A stretch of DNA of 64,000 nucleotides, from positions 1,524,911 to 1,588,910 of the forward strand of contig CP015028.1 of assembly GCA_011455275.1 (NCBI GenBank), given 5' to 3'. Under the pieces are notes generated by a model. It saw only the letters and a program-made list of their open reading frames with translations, had not been told where the DNA came from and ran no database searches. The translations under genes were made by a program, and so were the position numbers. The first letter of the stretch is position 1. Each line of letters opens with the position of its first letter. This DNA is from Pasteurellaceae bacterium Orientalotternb1. Lineage in GTDB: Bacteria; Pseudomonadota; Gammaproteobacteria; Enterobacterales; Pasteurellaceae. Below are positions 9,204 to 16,706 of this stretch, piece after piece.

Positions 9204-10937
9204 TTATAATTCTGCACCTAAGCCGATATAAAACTGTATGCCTTTTTTCGCTTCAGGTGAACGCAGTGGTGTTGCGAGATCCACTTTGATCGCCCCAATC
9301 GGCGAAGCCCAACGTACGCCAACGCCTGCACCAGAATGTAATTCTTGATGACTAAAGCGGTTGGCTGCATATCCAGTGTCATAAAAAGTAGCAGCCCACC
9401 AGTTTGGATAAACTTGATATTGATACTCTGCCGAGCCCGTTAATAAATGTGAGCCACCCGTTAATTTGCCATTTTTATTTCTTGGTGAAATATCTTTATA
9501 ACCGAATCCACGCACACTCATATCTCCCCCCGCAAAATAGCGAAGTGCAGGGGTGATCCGTTCAAACTCATTGGTTTTTAAATAACCGACTTCAGCACGC
9601 AAATAGAAGCGGTGGTTATCAGCGAAAGTTCTAACCCACGCACTTGATGCTTTTAAACTGTAGAAATCCACATCTGATACCCAAGCTTTACTTCCCCAGT
9701 TCAAAGTGAGCTTTTGGGAATCGCCCCATAATGGAAAACGATTACCATCACTTCGTTTACGATTAAGAGATGCCGTTGGATAAATTAACAACGTTTTTAA
9801 ACGGGGATCGCTGCCTTGTTGAAATGAGTCATAACGTGTTTTTACGCCCAAAGAAAACGCCCAACCCGTTTCGTGGTTCCAAAATCGTTGAAACGCAAGA
9901 TGTGCCCCCGTCGATTTTGTATCTTTAAGATCTTCTCGTTCCATTCCGCCTGAAATTTGATAGAAAAAATTGATTGGGTGCGATCTCAATGGAATCTTAT
10001 AACCAAATTCAACACTTTGTTCAGGTTTAGAAATGTAGGCATTACTTTCAATACTATGCCCACGATCATTCAACCATGGCTTTTTCCAGCTCAATTGCAA
10101 ACGAGGCCCCACATCCGTGGCAAAACCTATCCCGATTTCTACATCATTCTTCTTTTTCGGTTGGAGTAACACTGTTAAATCCACGGTTTTATCCGCTTCC
10201 TTGACTTCTGGCTCGACAAGTACCGATGCAAACCAGTTACTTGAAGTAAAATCACTCGACAGTTTGGATAAGTCGTTTAGGTGGTAATAATCACCTGATT
10301 TAATTCGTAAAATATTGCGTAAATAATCTTCCCGAATCTGGCTATTTTCAAACTCAATTTTATCGTAGCGATAACGTTCACCGCTGTTATAAGCAAGTCG
10401 CCAGTCTGCTGTGTATTCGTTAGGATAGACTTCTAAACGATGAGCTATCCAAACGCCGTCTAAATACCCTTTAGCTTGAGCTAATTTATCCACACTGCTT
10501 TTAAAATTGTCATAAGTTTCATGATTCAAAATCGTACCCGATTTCGGTACTTCTTTTTCAATTAACTTCGTAAAATCTGGATCTTGTGCTGCCTGACCTA
10601 AAATTTGAATATCTCGTTCATCTAATTTGGTGGGTTTGTCCAATGTTACTTGCAAATTAAGCAGATCTTTTTGCGGACGGGGGCGTGGTGTTAAACTAAA
10701 CTGGTATTTAGAATTGTAATAGCCCTTGGCTCTCAACGCTTTATCAATCGTTTCTTGTACACGATATTGATAACGTTCTGAACCATCAGCTTCATCATTA
10801 CTGACTTGGGAAAGATAAATTCGCACATTGGTATAGAGATCTTTATCATCGATCCCTTTCACTTTTAGCAAAACTGTCTGTTCAGCAGAGACTGATGCTG
10901 CAACAAATAAAGCCAAATAGGCTAGTTTGGTTTTCAT
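9204..10937 (-). CDS. tamA: Translocation and assembly module protein TamA (Omp85 family)
   Basis: A 577-residue outer-membrane protein starting at ATG 10937 with a signal peptide ending in ASVSA. Three POTRA-like units occupy the N-terminal half. The C-terminal half is a beta-barrel including the RYFAGGDMSVRGFGY block, the conserved VRGF/Y motif of Omp85 lid loops. TamA is the outer-membrane partner of TamB, whose gene follows directly. Confidence 0.93.
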   Translation of the reverse strand: MKTKLAYLALFVAASVSAEQTVLLKVKGIDDKDLYTNVRIYLSQVSNDEADGSERYQYRVQETIDKALRAKGYYNSKYQFSLTPRPRPQKDLLNLQVTLDKPTKLDERDIQILGQAAQDPDFTKLIEKEVPKSGTILNHETYDNFKSSVDKLAQAKGYLDGVWIAHRLEVYPNEYTADWRLAYNSGERYRYDKIEFENSQIREDYLRNILRIKSGDYYHLNDLSKLSSDFTSSNWFASVLVEPEVKEADKTVDLTVLLQPKKKNDVEIGIGFATDVGPRLQLSWKKPWLNDRGHSIESNAYISKPEQSVEFGYKIPLRSHPINFFYQISGGMEREDLKDTKSTGAHLAFQRFWNHETGWAFSLGVKTRYDSFQQGSDPRLKTLLIYPTASLNRKRSDGNRFPLWGDSQKLTLNWGSKAWVSDVDFYSLKASSAWVRTFADNHRFYLRAEVGYLKTNEFERITPALRYFAGGDMSVRGFGYKDISPRNKNGKLTGGSHLLTGSAEYQYQVYPNWWAATFYDTGYAANRFSHQELHSGAGVGVRWASPIGAIKVDLATPLRSPEAKKGIQFYIGLGAEL

Positions 10938-10988
10938 TTGAATAATTCTCTTAAACATATTTGTTACCTTTCATACCTATATTTTTTG

Positions 10989-11837
10989 TTATTCTTTAGG
11001 TACCCCTCTCAATAACGGCACACTTTCAAAAGGTGGTTGAGAAGTTAAGGCTGGTTCTATATCAAAAAGTATAATAAACGGTTTGGCAGGTTGAACGTCT
11101 TCTCCACGCCAAAGGGAACTTACGCTCACGAGCTGAATATCATTGGGTAAATTGTTCAATCCTTTTTCTAATACGGCAATACTATTAGAGCGTGGATGTC
11201 CAATCATTACGGCTGTGCCGTGTTTACGTGCATAAGTAATCGCAGCATTGAATTGCTTCTGCACATCGGCAAACTCATCGCTGTCATCTAAAAAAATATG
11301 CCGTTCTAATGTTTTGATTCCAAACTCTCTTGCTGTTTTTGCTGCAACACTATTTCCCGCCGTTTTGCTGTCTAAAAAGAACAGCTGTTGCTGTGATAGT
11401 GATTGCATCAAATGCTGCATCAAGAGTTTATCTGTCGTTGCCCGACTGCCCATATGATTATTCAAACCAATGGCATAAGGTACTTGGTTGCGAGCCGCTT
11501 GAATGAGTCGGCTAACTTTTTCGCCATTCATATCAACCGTTAATGCCCCGGACTCAATCGACTGTAAGTGATTTTGTGGCTGCATAGGCAGATGAATCAA
11601 AATATCTCTTTCCTGTGCAAACGCCTTGTTTGCCCTTGCGGTGGCAAAAGGTGCGGAAGGAATAATGGCAACCGCCACTTCTTGCGGCAAGGCATAAATG
11701 GCATGGTCTTCTTTATTGCGATAACCAATGTCATCAATCACAATGGCGAGCTTTGCTGCCATTGCAAGCGGTGAGATCAAGGTAAAAATTTGCAAAAAAA
11801 TCAGCGGAACTGACCGCTTGTAAAATCCCTTTATCAT
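10989..11837 (-). CDS. Divergent polysaccharide deacetylase family protein (YibQ-like)
   Basis: A 282-residue exported protein with a signal peptide ending near LAMAA. It then has KLAIVIDDIGYR, HLPMQP and GLNNHMGS, the conserved blocks of the divergent polysaccharide deacetylase family (YibQ). The pairing downstream of envC is the usual one in gamma-proteobacteria and suggests an envelope or murein-linked role. The substrate is not established. The ATG lies one base from the end of envC, so the two genes are probably one operon. Confidence 0.85.
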   Translation of the reverse strand: MIKGFYKRSVPLIFLQIFTLISPLAMAAKLAIVIDDIGYRNKEDHAIYALPQEVAVAIIPSAPFATARANKAFAQERDILIHLPMQPQNHLQSIESGALTVDMNGEKVSRLIQAARNQVPYAIGLNNHMGSRATTDKLLMQHLMQSLSQQQLFFLDSKTAGNSVAAKTAREFGIKTLERHIFLDDSDEFADVQKQFNAAITYARKHGTAVMIGHPRSNSIAVLEKGLNNLPNDIQLVSVSSLWRGEDVQPAKPFIILFDIEPALTSQPPFESVPLLRGVPKE

Positions 11838-11838
11838 G

Positions 11839-13017
11839 CTAATTCACCCATTTCAACGGATTGACCGCCTTACCATTTTGACGAATACCAAAGTAAAGTG
11901 CCGAACGTTTCTGACCACCAGAGTTACCGACATAGGCAATAGTTTGCCCTGCCTGAACTCGATTACCAACTCGAACAGAGACTGATTGGTTATAGCCATA
12001 TAACGACACAAATCCTTTACCATGATCGATTAACACCATTTGCCCATAGCCATCTAACCAATTGGCAATCACCACTTTTCCCGATGCAATCGCTTTAACT
12101 GGCGTGCCTGCCCCAGCTTCAATGACCACCGCATCCCATTTTAGTTCGCCCATTTGAGTAGAGCCAAAACGGTTTAAAATACGTCCATTTACAGGCATTG
12201 GATACTTTCCAGAAAGCCCTGAACCCGCCCTAACTTGTTGTTTTTCTTGCTCTGTTGCTTTACGCTTTTCTTCGGTATTTTTCCGTTGTTCCAACTGTGC
12301 AATTTCTTTCTGCTCTTGTTGCTCTGATTTTTTAACCGCTTGTTCAATTTGGCTACGCAACGCAGCCTCATTTTTTTTCAACTCATCTAAACGACTTTGA
12401 TCAGCTTCTAATGTTTTATCAATGGATCTCAACGTTTTTTCACGCTCATTTTTGACTTTATTCAACTCTTTTTCTTGCTTTTTCTGCTCAGAAAGCTGCG
12501 TTTGCTGCCCCGTTTGTTGACTCTTCAATTCATCACGACGAGCCTTCAACTCTTCTTGAGTTCGACGCAAATCGTGAATCACATCAATACGCACTTGATT
12601 GATATGCTCATAATAAGCTCCCATTCTGTCAGCATTTTTAGCTTCTTCAGAGAGCAAACGTTCTAATACAGAAGGATGAATACCAGAACGATAAGCCGAA
12701 TCAAGCTGCTCTTTAAGCTTCTCTTTTTGCACATTTTCTTGCTTTTCTAACCGCTTGATCTCTTGTTCTGTTTTTTTAATGGATTGACGAATTTCTGACA
12801 GGGAAAACTCGATCTTCTTTAAAGAATGATTCACTTGCCCAATTTGGATTTCTTGATTTTTTAACGTCGATTGCAAGCCTGCTCTTTTCTTTTTCTGCTC
12901 TTCAATTTTGGCTTGCTGCTGACTAATACTTTGCTGAATTTGTGCCAAATTATTTGCCTGAACATTTAGAACTCCAGTCAGTAGAACCACGAAAAGAAAA
13001 ACAGAAATCTTCTTCAT
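11839..13017 (-). CDS. envC: Murein hydrolase activator EnvC
   Basis: Starts at ATG 13017 with a signal peptide. A long coiled coil (about residues 25-260, rich in Gln, Glu and Lys) follows, then a C-terminal LytM/M23 domain ending in RSALYFGIRQNGKAVNP. The metal-binding histidines of active M23 peptidases are not kept, as expected for EnvC, which activates amidases AmiA/AmiB at the division septum rather than cutting murein itself. The prophage remnant begins just upstream of its promoter region. Confidence 0.92.
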   Translation of the reverse strand: MKKISVFLFVVLLTGVLNVQANNLAQIQQSISQQQAKIEEQKKKRAGLQSTLKNQEIQIGQVNHSLKKIEFSLSEIRQSIKKTEQEIKRLEKQENVQKEKLKEQLDSAYRSGIHPSVLERLLSEEAKNADRMGAYYEHINQVRIDVIHDLRRTQEELKARRDELKSQQTGQQTQLSEQKKQEKELNKVKNEREKTLRSIDKTLEADQSRLDELKKNEAALRSQIEQAVKKSEQQEQKEIAQLEQRKNTEEKRKATEQEKQQVRAGSGLSGKYPMPVNGRILNRFGSTQMGELKWDAVVIEAGAGTPVKAIASGKVVIANWLDGYGQMVLIDHGKGFVSLYGYNQSVSVRVGNRVQAGQTIAYVGNSGGQKRSALYFGIRQNGKAVNPLKWVN

Positions 13018-13137
13018 TGCTACCATATACCCTACTCAAATCATGACGATAAAATGTAACATTCTAATAAGTTGTCCTGCAAATAGCTATGATTTTATAT
13101 GAGTTCAACAAGAAGAATGTGAAAAATTTGTAATCAA

Positions 13138-14076
13138 TTGGCATCAGATTCCGATCTCGCTCATGTGGCTGATATTGCCTCGGACATCTCATCAGGTTTT
13201 AAAATCCAAGCCGACGAAATGGGCAAAGTGGCTGACGTGCTTACGCTCACCTTTACCACATCTAACACGTCCCTTGAAACCTTATATGAAACCATAAAAG
13301 AAGGAGCACCGATTGCGACCGCCTCTGGGCAGTCTTTTAAAAGTACCGCAGCACTCGTTGAATTGCTCTGGAACATAGGGATTAAATGCTCACAAGCAAG
13401 TTCACCCCTGAAAAATATGTTTGTGCGATTGGCTGCTCCGCCGAAAGAAGCCAAAGCAGCAAATGCCATAATCCCGCCCGAACATGCGGCTCAAATTGGC
13501 AAAACAGCAAATATGGCAGCCCAATCGGGGGCATCAGGCGGCTACACGGGACACAGTGGAAAATACGACGCTGCAGGGGTAATTTGCTCAATCCCTTTGG
13601 TTATCGGGCTAGTCAAACAACACCACCCCGAACTACGCACCAGCAAAGCAGGGCTTGAAATTATCGGCAATGCCGAAGGCTGTCGCCGTGATCCATACAT
13701 CTGCCCCGCCGATGTACTCACTGTGGGGGTCGGCTCAACGGAATACAGCGGGCTAAAAATTGAACCGAAAAGACGCTACACCGACCGAGAAATCGCCGCA
13801 CGTTGGGCAAGTGATTTACGCACCGCCGAAAACTGTGTCAATCGCTACGGTAATGGCAAAGCAATGCCCCAAGGGGCGTTTGATGCAATGGTTTCACTCA
13901 CATTCAATATGGGCTGCGGAGCTATGCGAAAATCGACGCTCTTTCGCCTTGCTCAACAAGGCTACACCCCCGCAATTTGTGACCAATTCCCCCGCTGGAA
14001 TAAGGCAGGTGGCAACGTGTTGAAAGGCTTAGTCATCCGCCGTGAAAAAGAGCGACAACTATGTTTAACACACTAA
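13138..14076 (+). pseudogene. Chimera of tape-measure fragments fused to a SAR-type phage lysozyme
   Basis: An open frame of 312 codons that no phage gene would normally encode. Codons 1-106 match an internal part of the complete tape-measure gene downstream (about 17,543-17,860). The next ~40 codons match a later part of it (about 18,859-18,983), so roughly 1 kb is missing at the joint. The frame then runs into a GH24 lysozyme with a hydrophobic signal-arrest-release segment (ICSIPLVIGLV) and the catalytic region NAEGC...CPADVLTVGVGST. The only start is a TTG at the edge of the homology. The lysozyme part is intact apart from its own first residues. It abuts host DNA, so it probably marks the left deletion end of the remnant. 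Confidence 0.75.
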
Positions 14077-14525
14077 CCCGATTTTTTATCACACCAAGTT
14101 TTAACAAAGCACTCGTTGTTGCCTTGATGATCGGCGTACTCATCAATGGATTTTTGTGTTACGAACGAAAAGTGCTGCAAGCCGAAGCCAAAGCCCATCG
14201 TATCGAAGCCGCTTTGATAAGAGCAGACAATCAAAACCTTGCTAATCAACTGGAGCGGGCGAATCTGTCGATCAAACAGTACGAAAGGCAAGTCCAAGCC
14301 TTACACAACAACATCTTAACCCGCTTACAACAAGCCGAGACCCGAAGCAATGAAATACTCGAAGAACTGGAAAATCACAAAAATTGGCGTGATCAACCTA
14401 TCCCTGCTGGCGTTGGCAAGCTGCTCAACGCAAGAAGTGGTACGGTATCAAACCGTCAAACCGCTCCCGCTGCTTTGCCCACAAAGCCACCAGTGCCAAA
14501 TGCCACGCTACCAAATAAAAAATAA
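14061..14525 (+). CDS. Phage inner-membrane spanin (Rz/LysB-like)
   Basis: A 154-residue protein with one N-terminal membrane helix (about residues 16-33) and a long periplasmic coiled coil ending in NHKNWRDQPIP, a typical Rz/LysB block. It overlaps the end of the lysozyme frame. The outer spanin is encoded inside and beyond its 3' half in another frame. The pair fuses inner and outer membranes in the last step of lysis. Confidence 0.85.
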   Translation: MFNTLTRFFITPSFNKALVVALMIGVLINGFLCYERKVLQAEAKAHRIEAALIRADNQNLANQLERANLSIKQYERQVQALHNNILTRLQQAETRSNEILEELENHKNWRDQPIPAGVGKLLNARSGTVSNRQTAPAALPTKPPVPNATLPNKK

Positions 14526-14631
14526 CGGTGATCTTGTCACCGTTTTAGACCGAGCCTTGACCACGGTAGAACTCTGTCAAATTGAAATTCAAACGTTGCA
14601 AGGCTGTATTGAGAAAGGGAGTGAAAGGTAA
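14350..14631 (+). CDS. Phage outer-membrane spanin lipoprotein (Rz1-like)
   Basis: A 93-residue frame nested in the 3' part of the Rz gene and extending past it. The lipobox LALASC puts the lipidated Cys near residue 24. A proline-containing stretch follows, then a Cys-rich tail with VELCQIEIQTLQGC. The nested arrangement is characteristic of Rz1. Confidence 0.8.
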   Translation: MKYSKNWKITKIGVINLSLLALASCSTQEVVRYQTVKPLPLLCPQSHQCQMPRYQIKNNGDLVTVLDRALTTVELCQIEIQTLQGCIEKGSER

Positions 14632-14655
14632 GGGGGGAGGAGCCCGCCTGATAAA

Positions 14656-14946
14656 TTAGCTCGCCAAACGGCTTTTGGCAGTATCGTAGGCTTCTGAACG
14701 TTCTCGTTTACCGACAGCAACGACAAAAACTGTAATACGTTCGTTTTGAATTTGATATACCAAGCGATAGCCGAGCTTACGGAGCTTGATTTTGTAACAG
14801 TTTGGGGAGCCACTGAGTTTATTGGCTGGAATTTCGGGGTTTTCAAGCACTTCAACGAGTTTCTTTTTGAATTGTTCCCGAATGGTTTGATCCAGTTTTT
14901 TCCATTCTTTTAACGCTCGGGGGTCAAATTCAAGTTCATAGCTCAT
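14656..14946 (-). CDS. relE: RelE/ParE-type toxin
   Basis: A 96-residue protein beginning MSYELEFDPRALKEW. It carries the RelE-fold blocks KLSGSPNCYKIKLRKLGYRLVYQI and a C-terminal VGKRERSEAYDTA, including the basic and Tyr residues used by ribosome-dependent RelE nucleases. It overlaps the antitoxin gene by 11 bases and is antiparallel to the surrounding remnant, so it is an inserted accessory module. Confidence 0.9.
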   Translation of the reverse strand: MSYELEFDPRALKEWKKLDQTIREQFKKKLVEVLENPEIPANKLSGSPNCYKIKLRKLGYRLVYQIQNERITVFVVAVGKRERSEAYDTAKSRLAS

Positions 14947-15178
14947 CGAGCGTCACCTTAATGCCAGGTTGCGGATTAGCAAGACGATAGCGAACAGTTT
15001 GCAGTAACTCGTCTTCCTCCTCGGTAATCACTGCTTGTTTAATCGGTAGGCTATGATTATCGGTAATGTACTGAAAATAAAGGCGGATTGCCTCACTCGG
15101 GCTGATATTGAGATCGGCTAAAACCGCATAGGCTTGCTGTTTGAGATTATCGTCTAAGCGAACATTAAGCGTTGCCAT
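14936..15178 (-). CDS. relB: RelB/DinJ-type antitoxin
   Basis: An 80-residue protein with an N-terminal ribbon-helix-helix (ATLNVRLDDNLKQQAYAVLADLNISPSEAIR) and an acidic C-terminal toxin-binding tail. First gene of the pair; it should bind its own promoter and neutralise the RelE-type toxin. Confidence 0.9.
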   Translation of the reverse strand: MATLNVRLDDNLKQQAYAVLADLNISPSEAIRLYFQYITDNHSLPIKQAVITEEEDELLQTVRYRLANPQPGIKVTLDEL

Positions 15179-15260
15179 ATAGACTCCTTATGCAAAGAAA
15201 TAAAATGTAATGCAAATTGTAACACAAACTAAAACACCAAGAAAAACACTTTATTAGCCA

Positions 15261-15478
15261 ATGAAAGACCAAATCGACCGAGCCAATGAATTAGCCGAAA
15301 AAGAGCGGGAATTTGCCCTTGCAAAACATCAACAGAAACCGACCGCTTGCAGTCGGCTTTTTTGCGAAGAGTGCGACGAACCTATCCAGAAGCCCGCCGA
15401 CAAGCAATTACAGGCTGCACCCGCTGCCGTGATTGCCAAGAAATTTACGAATTGCAACAAAAAGGCTACCGAAAATGA
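15261..15478 (+). pseudogene. TraR/DksA-type zinc-finger protein, frameshifted
   Basis: Begins MKDQIDRANELAEKERE and contains the first half of a C4 zinc finger, CEECDEPI. The second half (GCTRCRDCQEIYELQQKGYRK) continues in the next frame. Comparing the two frames places a one-base loss in a C run near 15,393; restoring it gives the usual PIPEARRQAITGC. The restored frame ends with TGA at 15,476-15,478, overlapping the gpR ATG as ATGA, which supports it as the original frame. Confidence 0.75.
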
Positions 15479-15954
15479 TCAAACCAGAACGCCTACGCCG
15501 CCTGATCACCCAAACCGTGCCGTATTTTGCCAACAACCCCGATCAGCTCCAGTTGTTTTACGCCAACGGACACATTCACACCACGGGAGCAGCATCGTTA
15601 AGTTATCAATACCACTACGAGTTAGAGATTATCGTCACTGATTTCCCCGATCACCCCGATTTGCTGTTTGTGCCGATAATGGAATTTGTCCGAGAGCAAC
15701 AATCCGAGTTGCTTTATAACGTGGATAATCAGCAAAAAATCCAGTTTGAAATCGACCCAAACAACCACAAAACCCACGATATTTACATCAAAATTCCGCT
15801 TACCGAACGGGTTGTGGTGCAACAAACGGGCGATCAATACCAAGTCCACCACGCCGCCGAACCGCAACCGACCGAGTGGCAACCGATTGAGAAATTGACG
15901 ATTTTTGTGAATAGGGAAAAACAGTATGAACGAACTGCAACCCCTGCAGGCTAA
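15475..15954 (+). CDS. P2-type tail completion protein gpR
   Basis: A 159-residue protein starting MIKPERLRRLITQTVPYF, with the family pattern of TGAASLSYQYHYELEIIVTDF followed by LLFVPIMEFVREQQ. This matches P2 gpR, which finishes the tail end for head joining. The start is the ATG at 15,475, overlapping the stop of the zinc-finger gene; an upstream in-frame start lies inside that gene. It overlaps gpS by 29 bases, as in P2. Confidence 0.85.
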   Translation: MIKPERLRRLITQTVPYFANNPDQLQLFYANGHIHTTGAASLSYQYHYELEIIVTDFPDHPDLLFVPIMEFVREQQSELLYNVDNQQKIQFEIDPNNHKTHDIYIKIPLTERVVVQQTGDQYQVHHAAEPQPTEWQPIEKLTIFVNREKQYERTATPAG

Positions 15955-16381
15955 ACTTGATGCATTAATTGCTCAACTCTCGCCAGTCAAACGAAAACAA
16001 CTTACCCGAACCATAGGACGGATGTTGGCAACATCGCAACGGCAACGGATTGCACGCCAACAGAACCCTGACGGCTCCGCCTTTGCTCCACGCAAACCAC
16101 AGAAAAACCGCAAGGGCACGATCAAGCAAAAAGCGATGTTTCGCAAATTGCGAATGGCAAGATTAATGCGAACGAAAGCCACGGCAGATAGTGTAGAGAT
16201 TGGCTATACAGGTGCAAACGCCCAAATCGCTGCCGTGCATCAATTTGGGCTAAAATCAAAAGTCAATCGACAGGCAAGCTGGAAAATAAGATATGAACAA
16301 CGGGAATTGCTTGGATTTAGTCAGCAAGATTTGGAAATGATCGAAAGCGAAATTTTGCAGTATTTAGCAAGGGAAAAATGA
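15926..16381 (+). CDS. P2-type tail completion protein gpS / virion morphogenesis protein
   Basis: A 151-residue basic protein with RTIGRMLATSQRQRIARQQNPDGS, a PRK-rich linker and EIGYTGANAQIAAVHQFG, the conserved blocks of P2 gpS. It works with gpR in completing the tail. A terminator follows directly. Confidence 0.87.
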   Translation: MNELQPLQAKLDALIAQLSPVKRKQLTRTIGRMLATSQRQRIARQQNPDGSAFAPRKPQKNRKGTIKQKAMFRKLRMARLMRTKATADSVEIGYTGANAQIAAVHQFGLKSKVNRQASWKIRYEQRELLGFSQQDLEMIESEILQYLAREK

Positions 16382-16382
16382 A

Positions 16383-16409
16383 AAAGGCGGAGTTAAACCG
16401 CCTTTGTTT
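16383..16409. terminator. Bidirectional intrinsic terminator
   Basis: A stem AAAGGCGG / CCGCCTTT with a 7-base loop and GTTTT after it on the plus strand. It lies between gpS and a convergent small gene whose stop codon sits in the loop. Confidence 0.7.
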
Positions 16410-16569
16410 TAATCTGTTTAGAAAGTCGATGTTGAGTAAATTCATAGTAGGCTTCGCTAAAGAAACCATAGAAAAATAAGCCCACGCTTGCAATAGCACC
16501 GAGTGAAACAATCAATGCAATACCACCGATTGCGACGATACCTAAAAATAACATCATAGAGCCTAACAT
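16393..16569 (-). CDS. Small membrane protein, unknown
   Basis: A 58-residue frame starting at ATG 16,569 with an AGGTGA ribosome binding site. It consists mainly of two adjacent hydrophobic stretches (about residues 1-17 and 18-35), followed by a basic tail. Not recognised. It is antiparallel to the surrounding tail genes, so it is probably a moron with its own promoter. Confidence 0.5.
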   Translation of the reverse strand: MLGSMMLFLGIVAIGGIALIVSLGAIASVGLFFYGFFSEAYYEFTQHRLSKQIKTKAV

Positions 16570-16706
16570 AATATTCACCTCGCTTTTTAAGCAAAATATG
16601 AGCATTTCATTGAGATGTCAAGACTTGTTTAACAAAAATCTTCCCAAAATAGTGTAAATGAAAATTGCATAATGCCATTTTAACCCCGATTAAATAGGAT
16701 TAAAGA

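Noticed and set aside
15433-15474. An upstream start for gpR.
   Set aside because: The extension lies within the zinc-finger gene; the ATG at 15,475 overlapping its original stop is the better start.
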